The translations under genes were made by a program, and so were the position numbers. From positions 124,001 through 188,000 of the forward strand of contig NZ_JAALBX010000006.1 of NCBI RefSeq assembly GCF_011077955.1: a DNA stretch of 64,000 nucleotides, read 5' to 3'. A model generated the notes under the pieces. That model worked only from the letters and a program-made list of their open reading frames with translations, had not been told where the DNA came from and searched no databases. The stretch is from Citrobacter freundii (GTDB lineage Bacteria; Pseudomonadota; Gammaproteobacteria; Enterobacterales; Enterobacteriaceae). Shown in pieces: positions 17,586 through 27,651 of the stretch (the stretch's first letter is position 1; every line of letters begins with the position of its first letter).

Positions 17586-18938
17586 ATGAATTACCGCAAG
17601 AACTTAATGTTAGGGCTCACGCTGCCTCTGATGACATTAAGCATGGCCCATGCCACAACGCTTGAAAATGCCATTAAACAAACCCTGGTTTCTCACCCTG
17701 AAATCAGCGCCTCGGCTAACCGGCGTTACTCTGCCGAGCACGACTTGCAGGCCGCGAAAGGCGGGTATCTGCCGACGTTGAATCTTGATGCGGGCACGGG
17801 TTGGGAGCAAACCGATAATGCCGGCACCCGCGCATCGGGCGATCACCTGCGCGAAATGAACCGCAGTGAATCGAGTATTAATCTGCGCCAGAATTTGTTT
17901 AACGGTTTTGCCACCACCAGCGAAGTGGGACGTCAAAAGGCCACCGTGAATTCCCGTGCCTATAACGTCATGGATACCAGCGAAACCACCGCGCTTGAAG
18001 TCGTGCAGAGCTATCTCGATGTGCTGATGCGTGAAAAAATGGTCGCGCTGGCCCAGGAGAACCTGACGAACCACGAGCGTATTTTCGATCAGATTACGTT
18101 GCGTACCGAACAAGGCGTGGGCCGGCTTGCGGATCACGAGCAGGCGGAAGCGCGTCTGGCCCAGGCGCGTAATAATCTGCTGACGGAGCAAACCAATCTG
18201 GAAGACGCGCGCGCGAAATACCAGAGCGTGACCGGTATGGAAGCCGAGAATTTAACCCTGCCGTCGAAATTCGCCGTCCCGGCGTCGCTTGAAGAAGCCC
18301 GTAAAATCGCACTGGAAAATAGTCCGCTGTTAAAGCTTGCGGATTCCGATGTGGAAGCGACCCGCCAGCAGTACGAAGCCGCCAAATCCCGCTTTTACCC
18401 GGAAGTGAATATGGAAGTGGGCCGTACCATGGATAACAACGTCGACGGTACGCGCGGCCACAATCAGGAATGGCAGGCGATGTTGCGGATGCGCTACAAC
18501 CTGTTCAACGGCGGCAGCGATAAAGCCACACTCTCCTCCTATGCCTATCGCACCAAAGAAGCGCAGGATGTGAAACGCAATGCGCTGCGCCAGCTTAATG
18601 AAGAGCTTCGCCTGTCGTGGAACGCCCTGCGCAATGCCGAACAGCAAGTGCCCATCGCCAAAGAATATGCCGATCGCAGTATGACGGTACGTACCGCCTA
18701 TCAGGAGCAGTTCAGCCTGGGCGACCGTTCGCTACTGGATATGCTCGACAGCGAAAATGAAGTATTTAGCGCCCAGCGCCGATATGTTGAGTTGCAGTTT
18801 GTCGAAATGTTTTCGACTTACCGCATCAATGCGCGAATGGGCGAGCTGTTAAAAGCGATGTCGATTCAGCCACCGGCCGCCGCGCAGCCGCTGGACGCCC
18901 GGCAAACCACCCAGGCGGAATTACCCGATCTGCAATAA
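17586..18938 (+). CDS. lapE: TolC-family outer-membrane channel (LapE-like) for adhesin export
   Basis: 450 residues with a signal peptide (MNYRKNLMLGLTLPLM ... AHA, cleavage near residue 23). Two TolC-type repeats follow, seen as the paired segments NLRQNLFNGFATTSEVGRQ and MRYNLFNGGSDKATLSS with long heptad-rich helices between them. The protein forms the trimeric outer-membrane exit duct. In Lap systems this duct also holds the folded retention module and so anchors the adhesin. It has its own leader and terminator, separate from the ABC and HlyD genes downstream. Confidence 0.9.
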   Translation: MNYRKNLMLGLTLPLMTLSMAHATTLENAIKQTLVSHPEISASANRRYSAEHDLQAAKGGYLPTLNLDAGTGWEQTDNAGTRASGDHLREMNRSESSINLRQNLFNGFATTSEVGRQKATVNSRAYNVMDTSETTALEVVQSYLDVLMREKMVALAQENLTNHERIFDQITLRTEQGVGRLADHEQAEARLAQARNNLLTEQTNLEDARAKYQSVTGMEAENLTLPSKFAVPASLEEARKIALENSPLLKLADSDVEATRQQYEAAKSRFYPEVNMEVGRTMDNNVDGTRGHNQEWQAMLRMRYNLFNGGSDKATLSSYAYRTKEAQDVKRNALRQLNEELRLSWNALRNAEQQVPIAKEYADRSMTVRTAYQEQFSLGDRSLLDMLDSENEVFSAQRRYVELQFVEMFSTYRINARMGELLKAMSIQPPAAAQPLDARQTTQAELPDLQ

Positions 18939-18968
18939 GTCGTGTAAGTAACGCATTGAATTCATGGA

Positions 18969-19004
18969 CCTGTTTTATCGTTAATTGATGAAACAGGCCT
19001 TTTT
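18969..19004 (+). terminator. Terminator between lapE and lapB
   Basis: CCTGTTTTATC (18969-18979) pairs with GATGAAACAGG (18987-18997), including one G-T pair, with a 7-base loop, followed by CCTTTTT. It should separate lapE from the lapB-lapC transcript or lower read-through. Confidence 0.85.
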
Positions 19005-19033
19005 AGTTTTGCTGTCATCAGGTACGGCAGATT

Positions 19034-21217
19034 ATGGCACTGATCAACGACATCACCGATATTCAGGATGTCTCTTTTCAAGAGACCGTCCGCCACGACC
19101 CCAGACTCAATCATGACGATCCGCTGCTGGATTGCCTGATGGTGGTCTGCAAATTGCACGGCATTATTACCAGTCGCAACGTGTTGACCGCCGGTCTGCC
19201 GTTGCAGTCAAACTGTCTGACGCTCGGCGCCGTGCCGCGAGCCGCGCAGCGTGCCGGGCTAAAAGCGCGGGTAATCCAACGTCCGCTTGCGAAAATCACC
19301 GCCCTGTCGCTGCCTGCGATAGTGGTGATGCATAATGGCCAGGCCGCCGTGTTGACGGCGCTGGAAGAGGGAAAGGCCCGGCTGATGCCAGGGGAGACCG
19401 AAGGCGGCGCAATTACGCTTGATATCGCCGAGCTTGAGAAGCTCTATGCCGGTAAAGCCATTTTTATTCAGCCGATACATGAGTACGACAGCCAGCCAAC
19501 GGCGCTGATTCCCCGGACTAAAGCCTGGTTCCAGGATACGCTGCGGCTGTCTAAGTATTTGTATCTCGACTCGGTGGTAGCAAGCTTTCTTATTAACCTG
19601 ATTGCGCTGTGCTCGCCGCTGTTTGTGATGAACGTATATGACCGCGTCGTGCCCAATCACGCCACCGCCACGCTATGGGTGTTGGCCATTGGCATCACCA
19701 TCGCGTATGTGTTCGATCTTATCCTGAAAATTTTGCGCAGTATCTGTCTGGATATTGCCGGGAAGAAAACCGATTTGATTGTCTCGGCGGCGCTGTTTGA
19801 GCGGCTGCTTGGCATGAAAATGAAACTGCGCCCGCCGCGCGTTGGCAGTTTCGCGCAGAACTTCCAGGACTATCAGTCGCTGCGCGATTTTCTCTCATCG
19901 TTGACGCTCACGGCGCTTATCGACTTTCCTTTTACCCTGATGATTCTGGCCGTGGTGGGTATTATCGGCGGGCCGCTGGTGTTTATCCCTCTGCTCGCTT
20001 ACCCCGTTGCGATGCTGGTGAACTGGCTTATCCAGCGCCCCCTGCTCGCCACGATTCAAAAAACGTTCAAGCTTTCCAGCGAGCGTCAGGCAATGCTGGT
20101 GGAAACGTTAAGCGGGCTTGACGCCATCAAGCTGAATAATGCCCAGAGCGAACGGCAGTATCAGTGGGAACAGATTATCGGCAGCCTCAGCAAGCTGGAG
20201 CTGCGGGTGAAATCCCTCTCCTATGTGGCGGTAAATTTCACGCACTGGCTGCAGCAAGCCTGTGGCGTCATGATGATAGTCGCCGGCGTCTATTTGATTA
20301 TCGACGGTCATTTAAGTATGGGCGGGCTTATCGCCTGCTACCTGCTTAACCGTCGCGCCATGTTGCCTATCGGGCAGCTATGTAGCCTGATTACCCGCTA
20401 TCAGCGTGCCAAAATGACCAAGCACACCGTTGATGGCATGATGGCGCTTGAGCAAGAAGCACAGCAGGATGAGGTGCCGCTTAAACGCGAAACCTTAACC
20501 GGGGCTATCGAGTTTCGTAACGTCACCTTCCGTTATCCGGGTAGCCAACAGGTTTCGCTTAACAACATTTCCCTGACCGTAACGCCGGGGGAAAAAATCG
20601 GCATTATCGGGCGCAGCGGTTCCGGCAAAAGTTCGCTGGCGAAGCTGCTGGTGGGCTTTTATCAGCCAGATGAAGGCAGCGTACTGATTGATGGCATCGA
20701 CGCCCGCCAGATAGATGTGCACGATGTACGACATAACATCGGTTATGCGCCTCAGGATATCCATCTGTTCAACGGGACGCTGCGCGACAATCTGTTGTGC
20801 GGCGCAAGCTACGTGGATGATGAAACCATGCTGCGGGTAGCCGAAGTGACCGGCGTGCATGAGTTCGCCCGTCGCCACCCTTCCGGCTACAACATGCAAG
20901 TGGGCGAGCGCGGGATGAACCTCTCCGGCGGTCAGCGTCAGGCGATTACGCTTGCCCGCTCGCTGCTGCTCGACCCACCCGTGTTATTACTCGATGAACC
21001 AACAAGTTCTATGGATAACACCAGCGAAGATCTGATTAAGAAGGCGCTGCAACCCATCATCAGCGATAAAACCGTGCTGCTGGTGACCCACCGCGCGTCA
21101 ATGCTGTCGCTGGTGGACCGATTAATTATTCTCGATAACGGCAAAATCATTGCCGATGGTCCGAAAGAGACCGTTATGAGCGCGTTGAAAAAGGGGCAGA
21201 TCCATGCGAATCGCTGA
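19034..21217 (+). CDS. lapB: Type I secretion ABC transporter (LapB-like)
   Basis: A 727-residue peptidase-like/permease/ATPase half-transporter. Residues about 25-150 form a C39-like domain without the usual catalytic arrangement, as in exporters of RTX and LapA proteins whose leader is not removed. About six membrane helices follow (170-450). The ATPase has Walker A GRSGSGKSS (526-534), signature LSGGQ (630-634) and Walker B LLLDE (Asp654-Glu655). It energises one-step export of the adhesin through LapC and LapE. The 3' end overlaps lapC by 14 bases. The ribosome site before the ATG is weak. Confidence 0.92.
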   Translation: MALINDITDIQDVSFQETVRHDPRLNHDDPLLDCLMVVCKLHGIITSRNVLTAGLPLQSNCLTLGAVPRAAQRAGLKARVIQRPLAKITALSLPAIVVMHNGQAAVLTALEEGKARLMPGETEGGAITLDIAELEKLYAGKAIFIQPIHEYDSQPTALIPRTKAWFQDTLRLSKYLYLDSVVASFLINLIALCSPLFVMNVYDRVVPNHATATLWVLAIGITIAYVFDLILKILRSICLDIAGKKTDLIVSAALFERLLGMKMKLRPPRVGSFAQNFQDYQSLRDFLSSLTLTALIDFPFTLMILAVVGIIGGPLVFIPLLAYPVAMLVNWLIQRPLLATIQKTFKLSSERQAMLVETLSGLDAIKLNNAQSERQYQWEQIIGSLSKLELRVKSLSYVAVNFTHWLQQACGVMMIVAGVYLIIDGHLSMGGLIACYLLNRRAMLPIGQLCSLITRYQRAKMTKHTVDGMMALEQEAQQDEVPLKRETLTGAIEFRNVTFRYPGSQQVSLNNISLTVTPGEKIGIIGRSGSGKSSLAKLLVGFYQPDEGSVLIDGIDARQIDVHDVRHNIGYAPQDIHLFNGTLRDNLLCGASYVDDETMLRVAEVTGVHEFARRHPSGYNMQVGERGMNLSGGQRQAITLARSLLLDPPVLLLDEPTSSMDNTSEDLIKKALQPIISDKTVLLVTHRASMLSLVDRLIILDNGKIIADGPKETVMSALKKGQIHANR

Positions 21218-22565
21218 GGGTTTTCGCCGTCTGGGCCGCTGGCTGCTTGGCGACAAAAACAGCAATCAGTTCACCAGTGAAGTCAATAAAGCGCTGCTGG
21301 ATGATACCCCGCGCGTGGTGCGCCTGACGCTGTGGGCAATCCTTGCCTTTTTTATCGCCGTGATTACCTGGGCCTCGCTTGCGGATATTGATGAAGTTAC
21401 CCGTGGAGAAGGCAAAGCTATCCCCTCTTCTCGCCTGCAAAAAATCCAGAACCTGGAAGGCGGTATTGTCGCGCAAGTGTATGCCCGCGAAGGCGAAGTG
21501 GTACAGGCGGGCGCGCCGCTGTTGCGTCTGGACGATACGCGATTTAAGTCGAATGCGGGTGAAACCGAAGCCGATCGTATGGCGCTTGAGGCGCGGATTC
21601 AGCGCCTCACCGCCCAGCTTAACGATGCGCAAGATCTGACGATTACAGACGAGATCCAAAAACGCGCGCCGGATATTGCTCAGGGCGAGCTGGAACTGTT
21701 CGCCAGTATGAAAAAGCGGATCCAGAGCGAAATCGCCGGGCTTGATGAACAGTTGATCCAGAAGAAGCAAGAACTGCTGGATTACGAGTCCAAAAAAGTC
21801 CAGTACCGCAACAGTCTTGATCTGTTGCAACAGGAGATCAGCATGTCTGAACCACTGGTGGCGAAAGGCGCGATTTCTAAAGTGGAAGTGCTGCGTCTGC
21901 GTCGCTCTGAGGTGGAAACACGTGGGCAACTTGATTCTGTGGCGTTAGCCATTCCGCGCGCTCAGGCGGCCATTAACGAGATTGAAAGCAAAGTCGCTGA
22001 AACCCGTGGACGCTATCGCAGCGAAGCGCTGGCGCAGTTGAACGAAGCGCGGACCGATCTCAGTAAACTTGAAGCTTCAGGCAAGGCGATTGAAGACCGG
22101 GTAAACCGAACGCTTGTGACCTCGCCGGTACGCGGGATCGTGCAGCAAATGTTGGTCAACACAATCGGCGGCGTTATTCAGCCCGGTAACGACCTGGTGG
22201 AAATCGTCCCGCTGGACGACAGCCTGCTGGTGGAGGCGAAAATTCGACCGCAGGATATCGCGTTTTTGCATCCCGGCCAGGAAGCAGTGGTGAAATTTAC
22301 CGCTTATGACTACACCATTTACGGCGGGCTTAAAGGCAAACTTGAGCAAATCAGCCCGGATACGGTGACGGACAAAGAGGGTAATAGTTTTTATGTTATC
22401 CGTTTGCGCACCGATAAAAACCATTTAGGCAGCACTGAAAAGCCGCTGCTGATCATACCGGGTATGGTGGCGTCGGTGGATATCATTACCGGTAAGAAAA
22501 CCATTCTGCAGTATCTGATGAAGCCCATTTTGCGCGCCCGCGCTGAGGCCTTTCGCGAAAGATAA
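21204..22565 (+). CDS. lapC: Type I secretion membrane fusion protein (LapC/HlyD family)
   Basis: 453 residues. A short cytoplasmic N-terminus precedes one membrane helix (about 38-58, LTLWAILAFFIAVITWASLA). Then come the lipoyl-like half motif (QNLEGGIVAQVYAREGEVVQAG), a long coiled coil (about 120-300) and the closing lipoyl half plus beta-barrel (VRGIVQQMLVNTIGGVIQPG). This is the HlyD/LapC adaptor that bridges the ABC exporter and the outer-membrane duct. It overlaps lapB by 14 bases, so translation is coupled, and it is followed at once by a strong terminator. Confidence 0.92.
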   Translation: MRIAEGFRRLGRWLLGDKNSNQFTSEVNKALLDDTPRVVRLTLWAILAFFIAVITWASLADIDEVTRGEGKAIPSSRLQKIQNLEGGIVAQVYAREGEVVQAGAPLLRLDDTRFKSNAGETEADRMALEARIQRLTAQLNDAQDLTITDEIQKRAPDIAQGELELFASMKKRIQSEIAGLDEQLIQKKQELLDYESKKVQYRNSLDLLQQEISMSEPLVAKGAISKVEVLRLRRSEVETRGQLDSVALAIPRAQAAINEIESKVAETRGRYRSEALAQLNEARTDLSKLEASGKAIEDRVNRTLVTSPVRGIVQQMLVNTIGGVIQPGNDLVEIVPLDDSLLVEAKIRPQDIAFLHPGQEAVVKFTAYDYTIYGGLKGKLEQISPDTVTDKEGNSFYVIRLRTDKNHLGSTEKPLLIIPGMVASVDIITGKKTILQYLMKPILRARAEAFRER

Positions 22566-22570
22566 AAAAA

Positions 22571-22597
22571 AAGCCGGTCATGATGACCGGCTTTTTA
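22571..22597 (+). terminator. Terminator after lapC
   Basis: AAGCCGGTCA (22571-22580), TGA loop, TGACCGGCTT (22584-22593), then T residues. Confidence 0.92.
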
Positions 22598-22682
22598 TTG
22601 CCAATTGAAAACCACGTCCTGTGGGCATGGTCATCAATGGGTTCTGGCTCCGCACTATTGTCTGAAAATTCCACTTTCGTAA

Positions 22683-22720
22683 AACTGGCAACGACTTCTT
22701 TTTAAGGAGTTCAGCCAGTT
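22683..22720. other. Unexplained two-part hairpin between lapC and thiI
   Basis: AACTGGC (22683-22689) pairs with GCCAGTT (22714-22720). Inside it GACTTCTT (22693-22700) pairs with AAGGAGTT (22704-22711), with two G-T pairs. It lies between two terminators, in a stretch with no gene. It may be part of a small RNA or a remnant at the right edge of the accessory block. Confidence 0.45.
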
Positions 22721-22739
22721 ATGCAGGGCGAAATAAAAA

Positions 22740-22764
22740 CCGCCTTCTGTGAAGGCGGCTTTTT
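22740..22764 (-). terminator. Terminator of thiI
   Basis: CCGCCTTC (22740-22747), TGT loop, GAAGGCGG (22751-22758). It has a run of A upstream and T downstream, so it can work in both directions. It follows the thiI stop on the minus strand. Confidence 0.88.
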
Positions 22765-22776
22765 ACTCGCAAAAGA

Positions 22777-24225
22777 TTACGGGCGGTAAACTTTCACATT
22801 GGTAAAGCCCTGCTCGCGCAGATAGAGCGCCTGCAGGCGGCTCATTACCCCGCGCTCGCACCACAGCAGCCAGGTTCGGCTCTGGTCTAAATCGCCGAAT
22901 TTGGTGCTCAGTTTGTAGAATGGCAGCGACACCACATCCACACCCTCAACTTTCAGCGGTTTGTCATCATGCTCATCGACCGAGCGGATATCCAGGATCA
23001 CATCGTTCGGGCCAAACCCGGTGACGGTTTCCACTTCAACCACTTCCTGCTCGGTTTGGGTGGCGATTTCACGAATATCTACGTTAGTCGCGGCTTCCAC
23101 CACCTGATCGAGAATAGAAAAATCGAAGTTGGCTTCTTCCGCTTCAATCTTGGCCTTCACCGCTTTTACCGTCGGGCTTTTTGAGATAACGCCACAGTAC
23201 TCCGGCATGGTGCGGGCAAAGTCTTCCGTACCGATTTTACGGGCCAGATCGATAATGTGCTCTTTGTCATGGGCGATAAGCGGACGCAACACCAGCGTGT
23301 CGGACACGTTATCGATTAAACGCAGGTTAGTCAGCGTCTGGCTGGATACCTGACCCAGCGCTTCCCCGGTCACCAGCGCCTGAACGCCGTAGCGTTCCGC
23401 GATGCGGGAGGCCGCGCGGATCATCATGCGCTTAAGCACCACGCCCATCTGCCCGTCTTCGACTTTCTCAAGAATTTCGCCGACGACCGGTTCGAAGTTA
23501 ATGGCAACGAAGCGAACGCGATGCGAGCTGCCAAAGCGGCTCCACAGATAATGCGCCACCTGACGGACGCCGATTTCATGCGCGGCGCCGCCAAGGTTAA
23601 AGAAGCAATAGTGCACGCGGCAGCCGCGACGCATTAGCATATAGCTGGAAACGCCGGAATCGAAGCCGCCGGAAATCAGCGACAGCACATCTTCCTGAGT
23701 ACCAATCGGGAAACCGCCCTGACCTTCGTAACGGCCTTTTACCAGCAGTAAACGATCGTCTTCAATTTCCAGATTCACCGTAATATCCGGGTGAGTCAGT
23801 TTCACTTTCGCGGATTCGATATGCTGGTTTAAACCACCGCCAACGTAACGTTCAACTTCAATGGAGCTAAACTCGTGTTTGCCGCGACGCTTTACGCGCA
23901 CGCAAAAGGTTTTACCTTCCAGTTGGTCGCGCCAGTTCGCCAGGGTTTTCTCGAAAATATCGTGCAGGCTGGTAAACGGCACGTCTTCGACTTCAAGAAT
24001 ATGGTGAATGCCAGGGATGCGGGTAAGCGCGTCGCGAATAGCAAGACGCTGGTTTTCATCTTTAGCGCGGACCTCGATATGGTCCCAGTGGCGGACAACG
24101 GCGAGGCTTTCGTCGTAATGTTTAAGGACGTTACGGATGTTTCCGGTCAGGATTTTAATAAAGCGCAAACGCACAGATTGGCTTTTAATTGTGATTTCCG
24201 GGAACAATTTAATGATAAACTTCAT
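22777..24225 (-). CDS. thiI: tRNA 4-thiouridine synthase / thiazole sulfur carrier ThiI
   Basis: Adenylates and thiolates U8 of tRNA and passes sulfur to thiazole synthesis. The 482 residues equal E. coli ThiI. The order is ferredoxin-like plus THUMP domain (N-terminal ~165), PP-loop pyrophosphatase with SGGFDSG, and a C-terminal rhodanese domain. Both redox cysteines are present, in PEYCGVIS and LLWCERG. The start at 24225 ([14 protein letters not shown]) is chosen over an in-frame ATG 24 codons upstream because it gives the exact family N-terminus. Divergent from xseB; convergent with the accessory block. Confidence 0.97.
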   Translation of the reverse strand: MKFIIKLFPEITIKSQSVRLRFIKILTGNIRNVLKHYDESLAVVRHWDHIEVRAKDENQRLAIRDALTRIPGIHHILEVEDVPFTSLHDIFEKTLANWRDQLEGKTFCVRVKRRGKHEFSSIEVERYVGGGLNQHIESAKVKLTHPDITVNLEIEDDRLLLVKGRYEGQGGFPIGTQEDVLSLISGGFDSGVSSYMLMRRGCRVHYCFFNLGGAAHEIGVRQVAHYLWSRFGSSHRVRFVAINFEPVVGEILEKVEDGQMGVVLKRMMIRAASRIAERYGVQALVTGEALGQVSSQTLTNLRLIDNVSDTLVLRPLIAHDKEHIIDLARKIGTEDFARTMPEYCGVISKSPTVKAVKAKIEAEEANFDFSILDQVVEAATNVDIREIATQTEQEVVEVETVTGFGPNDVILDIRSVDEHDDKPLKVEGVDVVSLPFYKLSTKFGDLDQSRTWLLWCERGVMSRLQALYLREQGFTNVKVYRP

Positions 24226-24549
24226 GGCGGCAATGGTTCGTTGGCAAGCCCTGAGGGCATTAAGAAAAATACCGCAAGGCAACAATCGCGCTTGCATCGT
24301 GAGCGCGCCAGTATATCACCATCGCTGTGAGACTGCGCACATAACCAACTTATTCCGCCTTATTTTGTTTACCCGGCATCATTCACATTGCAGAGGCGTT
24401 GGCGCCCTCGCTCACCCGGTGACTTTCTAACGTAAACGCCGGGCATGTGCTGCGTCACCGTCTTCCTGGCATTCGAATTATTTTGGGTAAAATGGTGTGA
24501 TTTCGCTACCATGGAAGTTAAAACCAAACGATAGAGTCAGACATTCACT
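24226..24549. promoter_or_regulatory. Divergent intergenic region thiI / xseB
   Basis: 324 bp without a gene. A TAAAAT box at 24488-24493 is the best -10 candidate for xseB-ispA-dxs, but its -35 is weak. I see no TPP riboswitch-like conserved elements here and no other feature. Confidence 0.4.
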
Positions 24550-24792
24550 ATGCCAAAGAAAAACGAACTCCCCGCAAGCTTTGAAACGGCGTTGCAGGAG
24601 CTTGAGCAGATTGTCAGCCGTCTGGAAAGTGGCGCATTGCCGCTTGAAGAGGCGCTTAACGAATTCGAACGGGGCGTGCAACTGGCGCGTCAGGGGCAGG
24701 TAAAGCTGCAACAGGCTGAACAGCGCGTGCAGATCCTGCTGTCTGAAAGCGAAGACGCCCCGCTTTCTCCTTTCAAACCGGATGCGGAATAA
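24550..24792 (+). CDS. xseB: Exodeoxyribonuclease VII small subunit
   Basis: An 80-residue helical protein, same length as E. coli XseB, starting [22 protein letters not shown] and containing the family core [20 protein letters not shown]. It joins XseA to form the single-strand exonuclease VII in the cytoplasm. First gene of the xseB-ispA-dxs operon; its stop is directly followed by the ispA ATG. Confidence 0.96.
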   Translation: MPKKNELPASFETALQELEQIVSRLESGALPLEEALNEFERGVQLARQGQVKLQQAEQRVQILLSESEDAPLSPFKPDAE

Positions 24793-25692
24793 ATGGATTT
24801 TCACGCCATCATGAAGGCCCAGGCAGAGCGTGCCACCGAAGCGTTGCGCCAGTTTATTAGCGCGCTGCCGTTTCAGAACACTCCGCTGGTCGAGACCATG
24901 CACTACGGCACACTATTAGGTGGTAAGCGTTTACGCCCGTTTCTGGTGTACGCCACCGGCGATATATTTGGCGTCGAGCCACAGGCACTGGACGCGCCTG
25001 CGGCAGCGATAGAATGTATTCACGCCTATTCGCTCATGCATGACGATCTCCCGGCAATGGATAACGACGATTTACGTCGTGGCCAACCGACCTGCCACAT
25101 TAAATATGGCGAAGCGAGCGCAATTTTAGCCGGCGACGCGTTGCAAACGCTGGCGTTCTCTATACTGAGTGATGCCCCGATGCCCGGCGTGGCGTTAGCC
25201 GACCGTTTAAGCCTTGTGTCTGAACTGGCGATGGCAAGCGGCGTGGCGGGAATGTGCGGCGGTCAGGCTTTGGATCTTGAAGCGGAAGGCAAACAGGTAT
25301 CGCTGGAGGCGCTTGAGCGCATTCATCGCCATAAAACCGGCGCGCTGATTCGTGCTGCGGTTCGCATGGGCGCGCTGTGCGCAGGTACGGCTGGACGCGA
25401 CGCGTTACCCCTTCTCGATCGCTATGCAGATAGTATCGGCCTGGCTTTCCAGGTACAGGATGACATTCTGGATGTGGTGGGGGATACTGCAACGCTTGGT
25501 AAACGCCAGGGCGCTGATCAGTACCTTGGAAAAAGCACCTATCCTGCACTGCTGGGCCTTGAGCAAGCCCGTGAAAAAGCGCAGGCGCTGTGTGACGATG
25601 CCCTTGCCGCACTGCGGGAATTGTCGTCTAAACAGATGGATACCCGCACACTGGAAGCGTTAGCGAATTACATCATCCAACGTGACAAATAA
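24793..25692 (+). CDS. ispA: Farnesyl diphosphate synthase
   Basis: Condenses IPP with DMAPP and GPP to farnesyl diphosphate. 299 residues as in E. coli. The first aspartate-rich motif, DDLPAMD, spans 84-90; the second, DDILD, spans 223-227; GGKRLRP lies near residues 38-44. Its start is contiguous with the xseB stop, and it precedes dxs by 21 bases, so the operon supplies both early and late isoprenoid steps. Confidence 0.97.
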   Translation: MDFHAIMKAQAERATEALRQFISALPFQNTPLVETMHYGTLLGGKRLRPFLVYATGDIFGVEPQALDAPAAAIECIHAYSLMHDDLPAMDNDDLRRGQPTCHIKYGEASAILAGDALQTLAFSILSDAPMPGVALADRLSLVSELAMASGVAGMCGGQALDLEAEGKQVSLEALERIHRHKTGALIRAAVRMGALCAGTAGRDALPLLDRYADSIGLAFQVQDDILDVVGDTATLGKRQGADQYLGKSTYPALLGLEQAREKAQALCDDALAALRELSSKQMDTRTLEALANYIIQRDK

Positions 25693-25713
25693 CATAATCA
25701 CCACGAGCCTCTG

Positions 25714-27576
25714 ATGAGTTTTGATATTTCAAAGTACCCAACCCTGGCGCTGGTTGACTCTACACAAGAGTTACGCCTGCTGCCAAAAGAGAGTCTGCCT
25801 AAGCTGTGCGACGAATTGCGTCGTTATCTGCTTGATAGCGTAAGCCGCTCCAGCGGGCATTTTGCCTCTGGGCTTGGGGCCATTGAATTGACGGTTGCGC
25901 TGCATTACGTCTACAACACGCCCTTCGACCGTTTAATCTGGGACGTGGGCCATCAGGCTTATCCTCATAAAATTCTCACCGGGCGGCGTGACAAGATCGG
26001 CACTATCCGTCAGAAAGGCGGGCTGCACCCGTTCCCGTGGCGCGGTGAAAGTGAATATGACGTGTTAAGCGTCGGGCACTCGTCGACCTCGATTAGCGCA
26101 GGCATCGGCATCGCCGTTGCGGCCGCCAAAGAAAATCAGGGCCGCCGTACCGTCTGCGTGATTGGCGATGGCGCCATCACGGCGGGAATGTCATTCGAAG
26201 CGATGAACCACGCGGGCGACATCCGCCCGGATATGCTGGTTATCCTCAACGATAATGAAATGTCTATCTCGGAAAATGTCGGCGCGCTGAATAACCATCT
26301 GGCGCAATTGCTCTCCGGGAAGCTCTACTCGACGCTGCGCGAAGGCGGCAAAAAAGTGCTCTCCGGCGTCCCGCCGATTAAAGAGCTGATTAAACGCACC
26401 GAAGAGCATATCAAGGGCATGGTGGTGCCGGGTACGCTGTTTGAAGAGCTGGGCTTTAACTATATTGGCCCGGTTGATGGTCACGATGTGCTGGGGTTAG
26501 TCCATACCCTGAAAAACATGCGCGATCTGAAAGGTCCGCAGTTCCTGCATATCATGACCAAAAAAGGCCGTGGTTACGAACCGGCTGAAAAAGATCCTAT
26601 TACCTTCCACGCGGTGCCGAAATTCGACCCACAAAGCGGCTGTCTGCCGAAAAGCAGCGGCGGCCTGCCGAGCTATTCGAAAATCTTTGGCGATTGGCTA
26701 TGTGAAACCGCCGCGAAAGACAGCAAGCTGATGGCGATTACCCCCGCGATGCGTGAAGGCTCCGGCATGGTGGAGTTCTCGCGTAAATTCCCGGATCGCT
26801 ATTTTGACGTTGCTATCGCCGAACAACACGCGGTCACGCTGGCGGCGGGATTAGCCATTGGCGGCTATAAACCCATCGTTGCGATTTACTCCACGTTCCT
26901 GCAACGCGCTTACGATCAGGTTATCCACGATGTGGCTATCCAGAAGTTGCCGGTCATGTTCGCCATTGATCGCGCGGGCATTGTGGGCGCAGATGGGCAA
27001 ACCCATCAGGGCGCGTTTGATTTATCTTTCCTGCGCTGCATCCCGGACATGATTATCATGACGCCGAGCGATGAGAACGAATGCCGCCAGATGCTGTACA
27101 CCGGCTATCACTACAACGACGGCCCGACCGCGGTGCGTTATCCGCGCGGTAACGCCGTGGGTGTGACGTTAACCCCGCTGGAAATGCTGCCGATTGGTAA
27201 AGGTGTGGTCAAACGTCAGGGTGAGAAAATCGCCATTTTGAATTTCGGCACCCTGATGCCGGATGCCGCCGCCGTCGCGGATTCGCTTAATGCGACCCTT
27301 GTGGATATGCGTTTTGTGAAACCGTTGGATGAGGCGTTAATTCTGGAGCTTGCCGCAAGCCACGATTCACTGGTGACCATTGAAGAGAACGCCATTATGG
27401 GCGGCGCGGGCAGCGGCGTGAATGAAGTGCTGATGGCGCATCGCCAGGTCGTGCCGGTTCTCAATATTGGCCTGCCGGACTTTTTCATTCCTCAGGGCAC
27501 GCAGGACGAAGCCCGTGCTGAAATCGGCCTGAACGCCGAGGGCATGGAAGCAAAAATCCGCGCCTGGCTGGGATAA
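25714..27576 (+). CDS. dxs: 1-deoxy-D-xylulose-5-phosphate synthase
   Basis: TDP-dependent first enzyme of the MEP isoprenoid pathway, also feeding thiamin and pyridoxal synthesis. 620 residues, full length. The TDP/Mg motif is [15 protein letters not shown], and the catalytic Glu lies in [15 protein letters not shown]. The His in [12 protein letters not shown] and the transketolase-type pyrimidine and C-terminal domains are also present. Third gene of xseB-ispA-dxs; yajO follows after 75 bases with its own ribosome site. Confidence 0.97.
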   Translation: MSFDISKYPTLALVDSTQELRLLPKESLPKLCDELRRYLLDSVSRSSGHFASGLGAIELTVALHYVYNTPFDRLIWDVGHQAYPHKILTGRRDKIGTIRQKGGLHPFPWRGESEYDVLSVGHSSTSISAGIGIAVAAAKENQGRRTVCVIGDGAITAGMSFEAMNHAGDIRPDMLVILNDNEMSISENVGALNNHLAQLLSGKLYSTLREGGKKVLSGVPPIKELIKRTEEHIKGMVVPGTLFEELGFNYIGPVDGHDVLGLVHTLKNMRDLKGPQFLHIMTKKGRGYEPAEKDPITFHAVPKFDPQSGCLPKSSGGLPSYSKIFGDWLCETAAKDSKLMAITPAMREGSGMVEFSRKFPDRYFDVAIAEQHAVTLAAGLAIGGYKPIVAIYSTFLQRAYDQVIHDVAIQKLPVMFAIDRAGIVGADGQTHQGAFDLSFLRCIPDMIIMTPSDENECRQMLYTGYHYNDGPTAVRYPRGNAVGVTLTPLEMLPIGKGVVKRQGEKIAILNFGTLMPDAAAVADSLNATLVDMRFVKPLDEALILELAASHDSLVTIEENAIMGGAGSGVNEVLMAHRQVVPVLNIGLPDFFIPQGTQDEARAEIGLNAEGMEAKIRAWLG

Positions 27577-27651
27577 GCGTTCCCCCTTCCCTTTTCCTCT
27601 CCTGCTATGCTTAAAGGATGACCTTTGTTACCCGCAAGCAGGAGAGGAAGC

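Noticed and set aside
22721-22789. 22-codon frame with AAGGAG just upstream, between lapC and thiI
   Set aside because: It runs through the thiI terminator and into the thiI 3' end; the AAGGAG is part of a hairpin arm. Too little to support a gene.
24226-24549. TPP riboswitch near thiI
   Set aside because: No conserved riboswitch core elements could be recognised in the divergent region.
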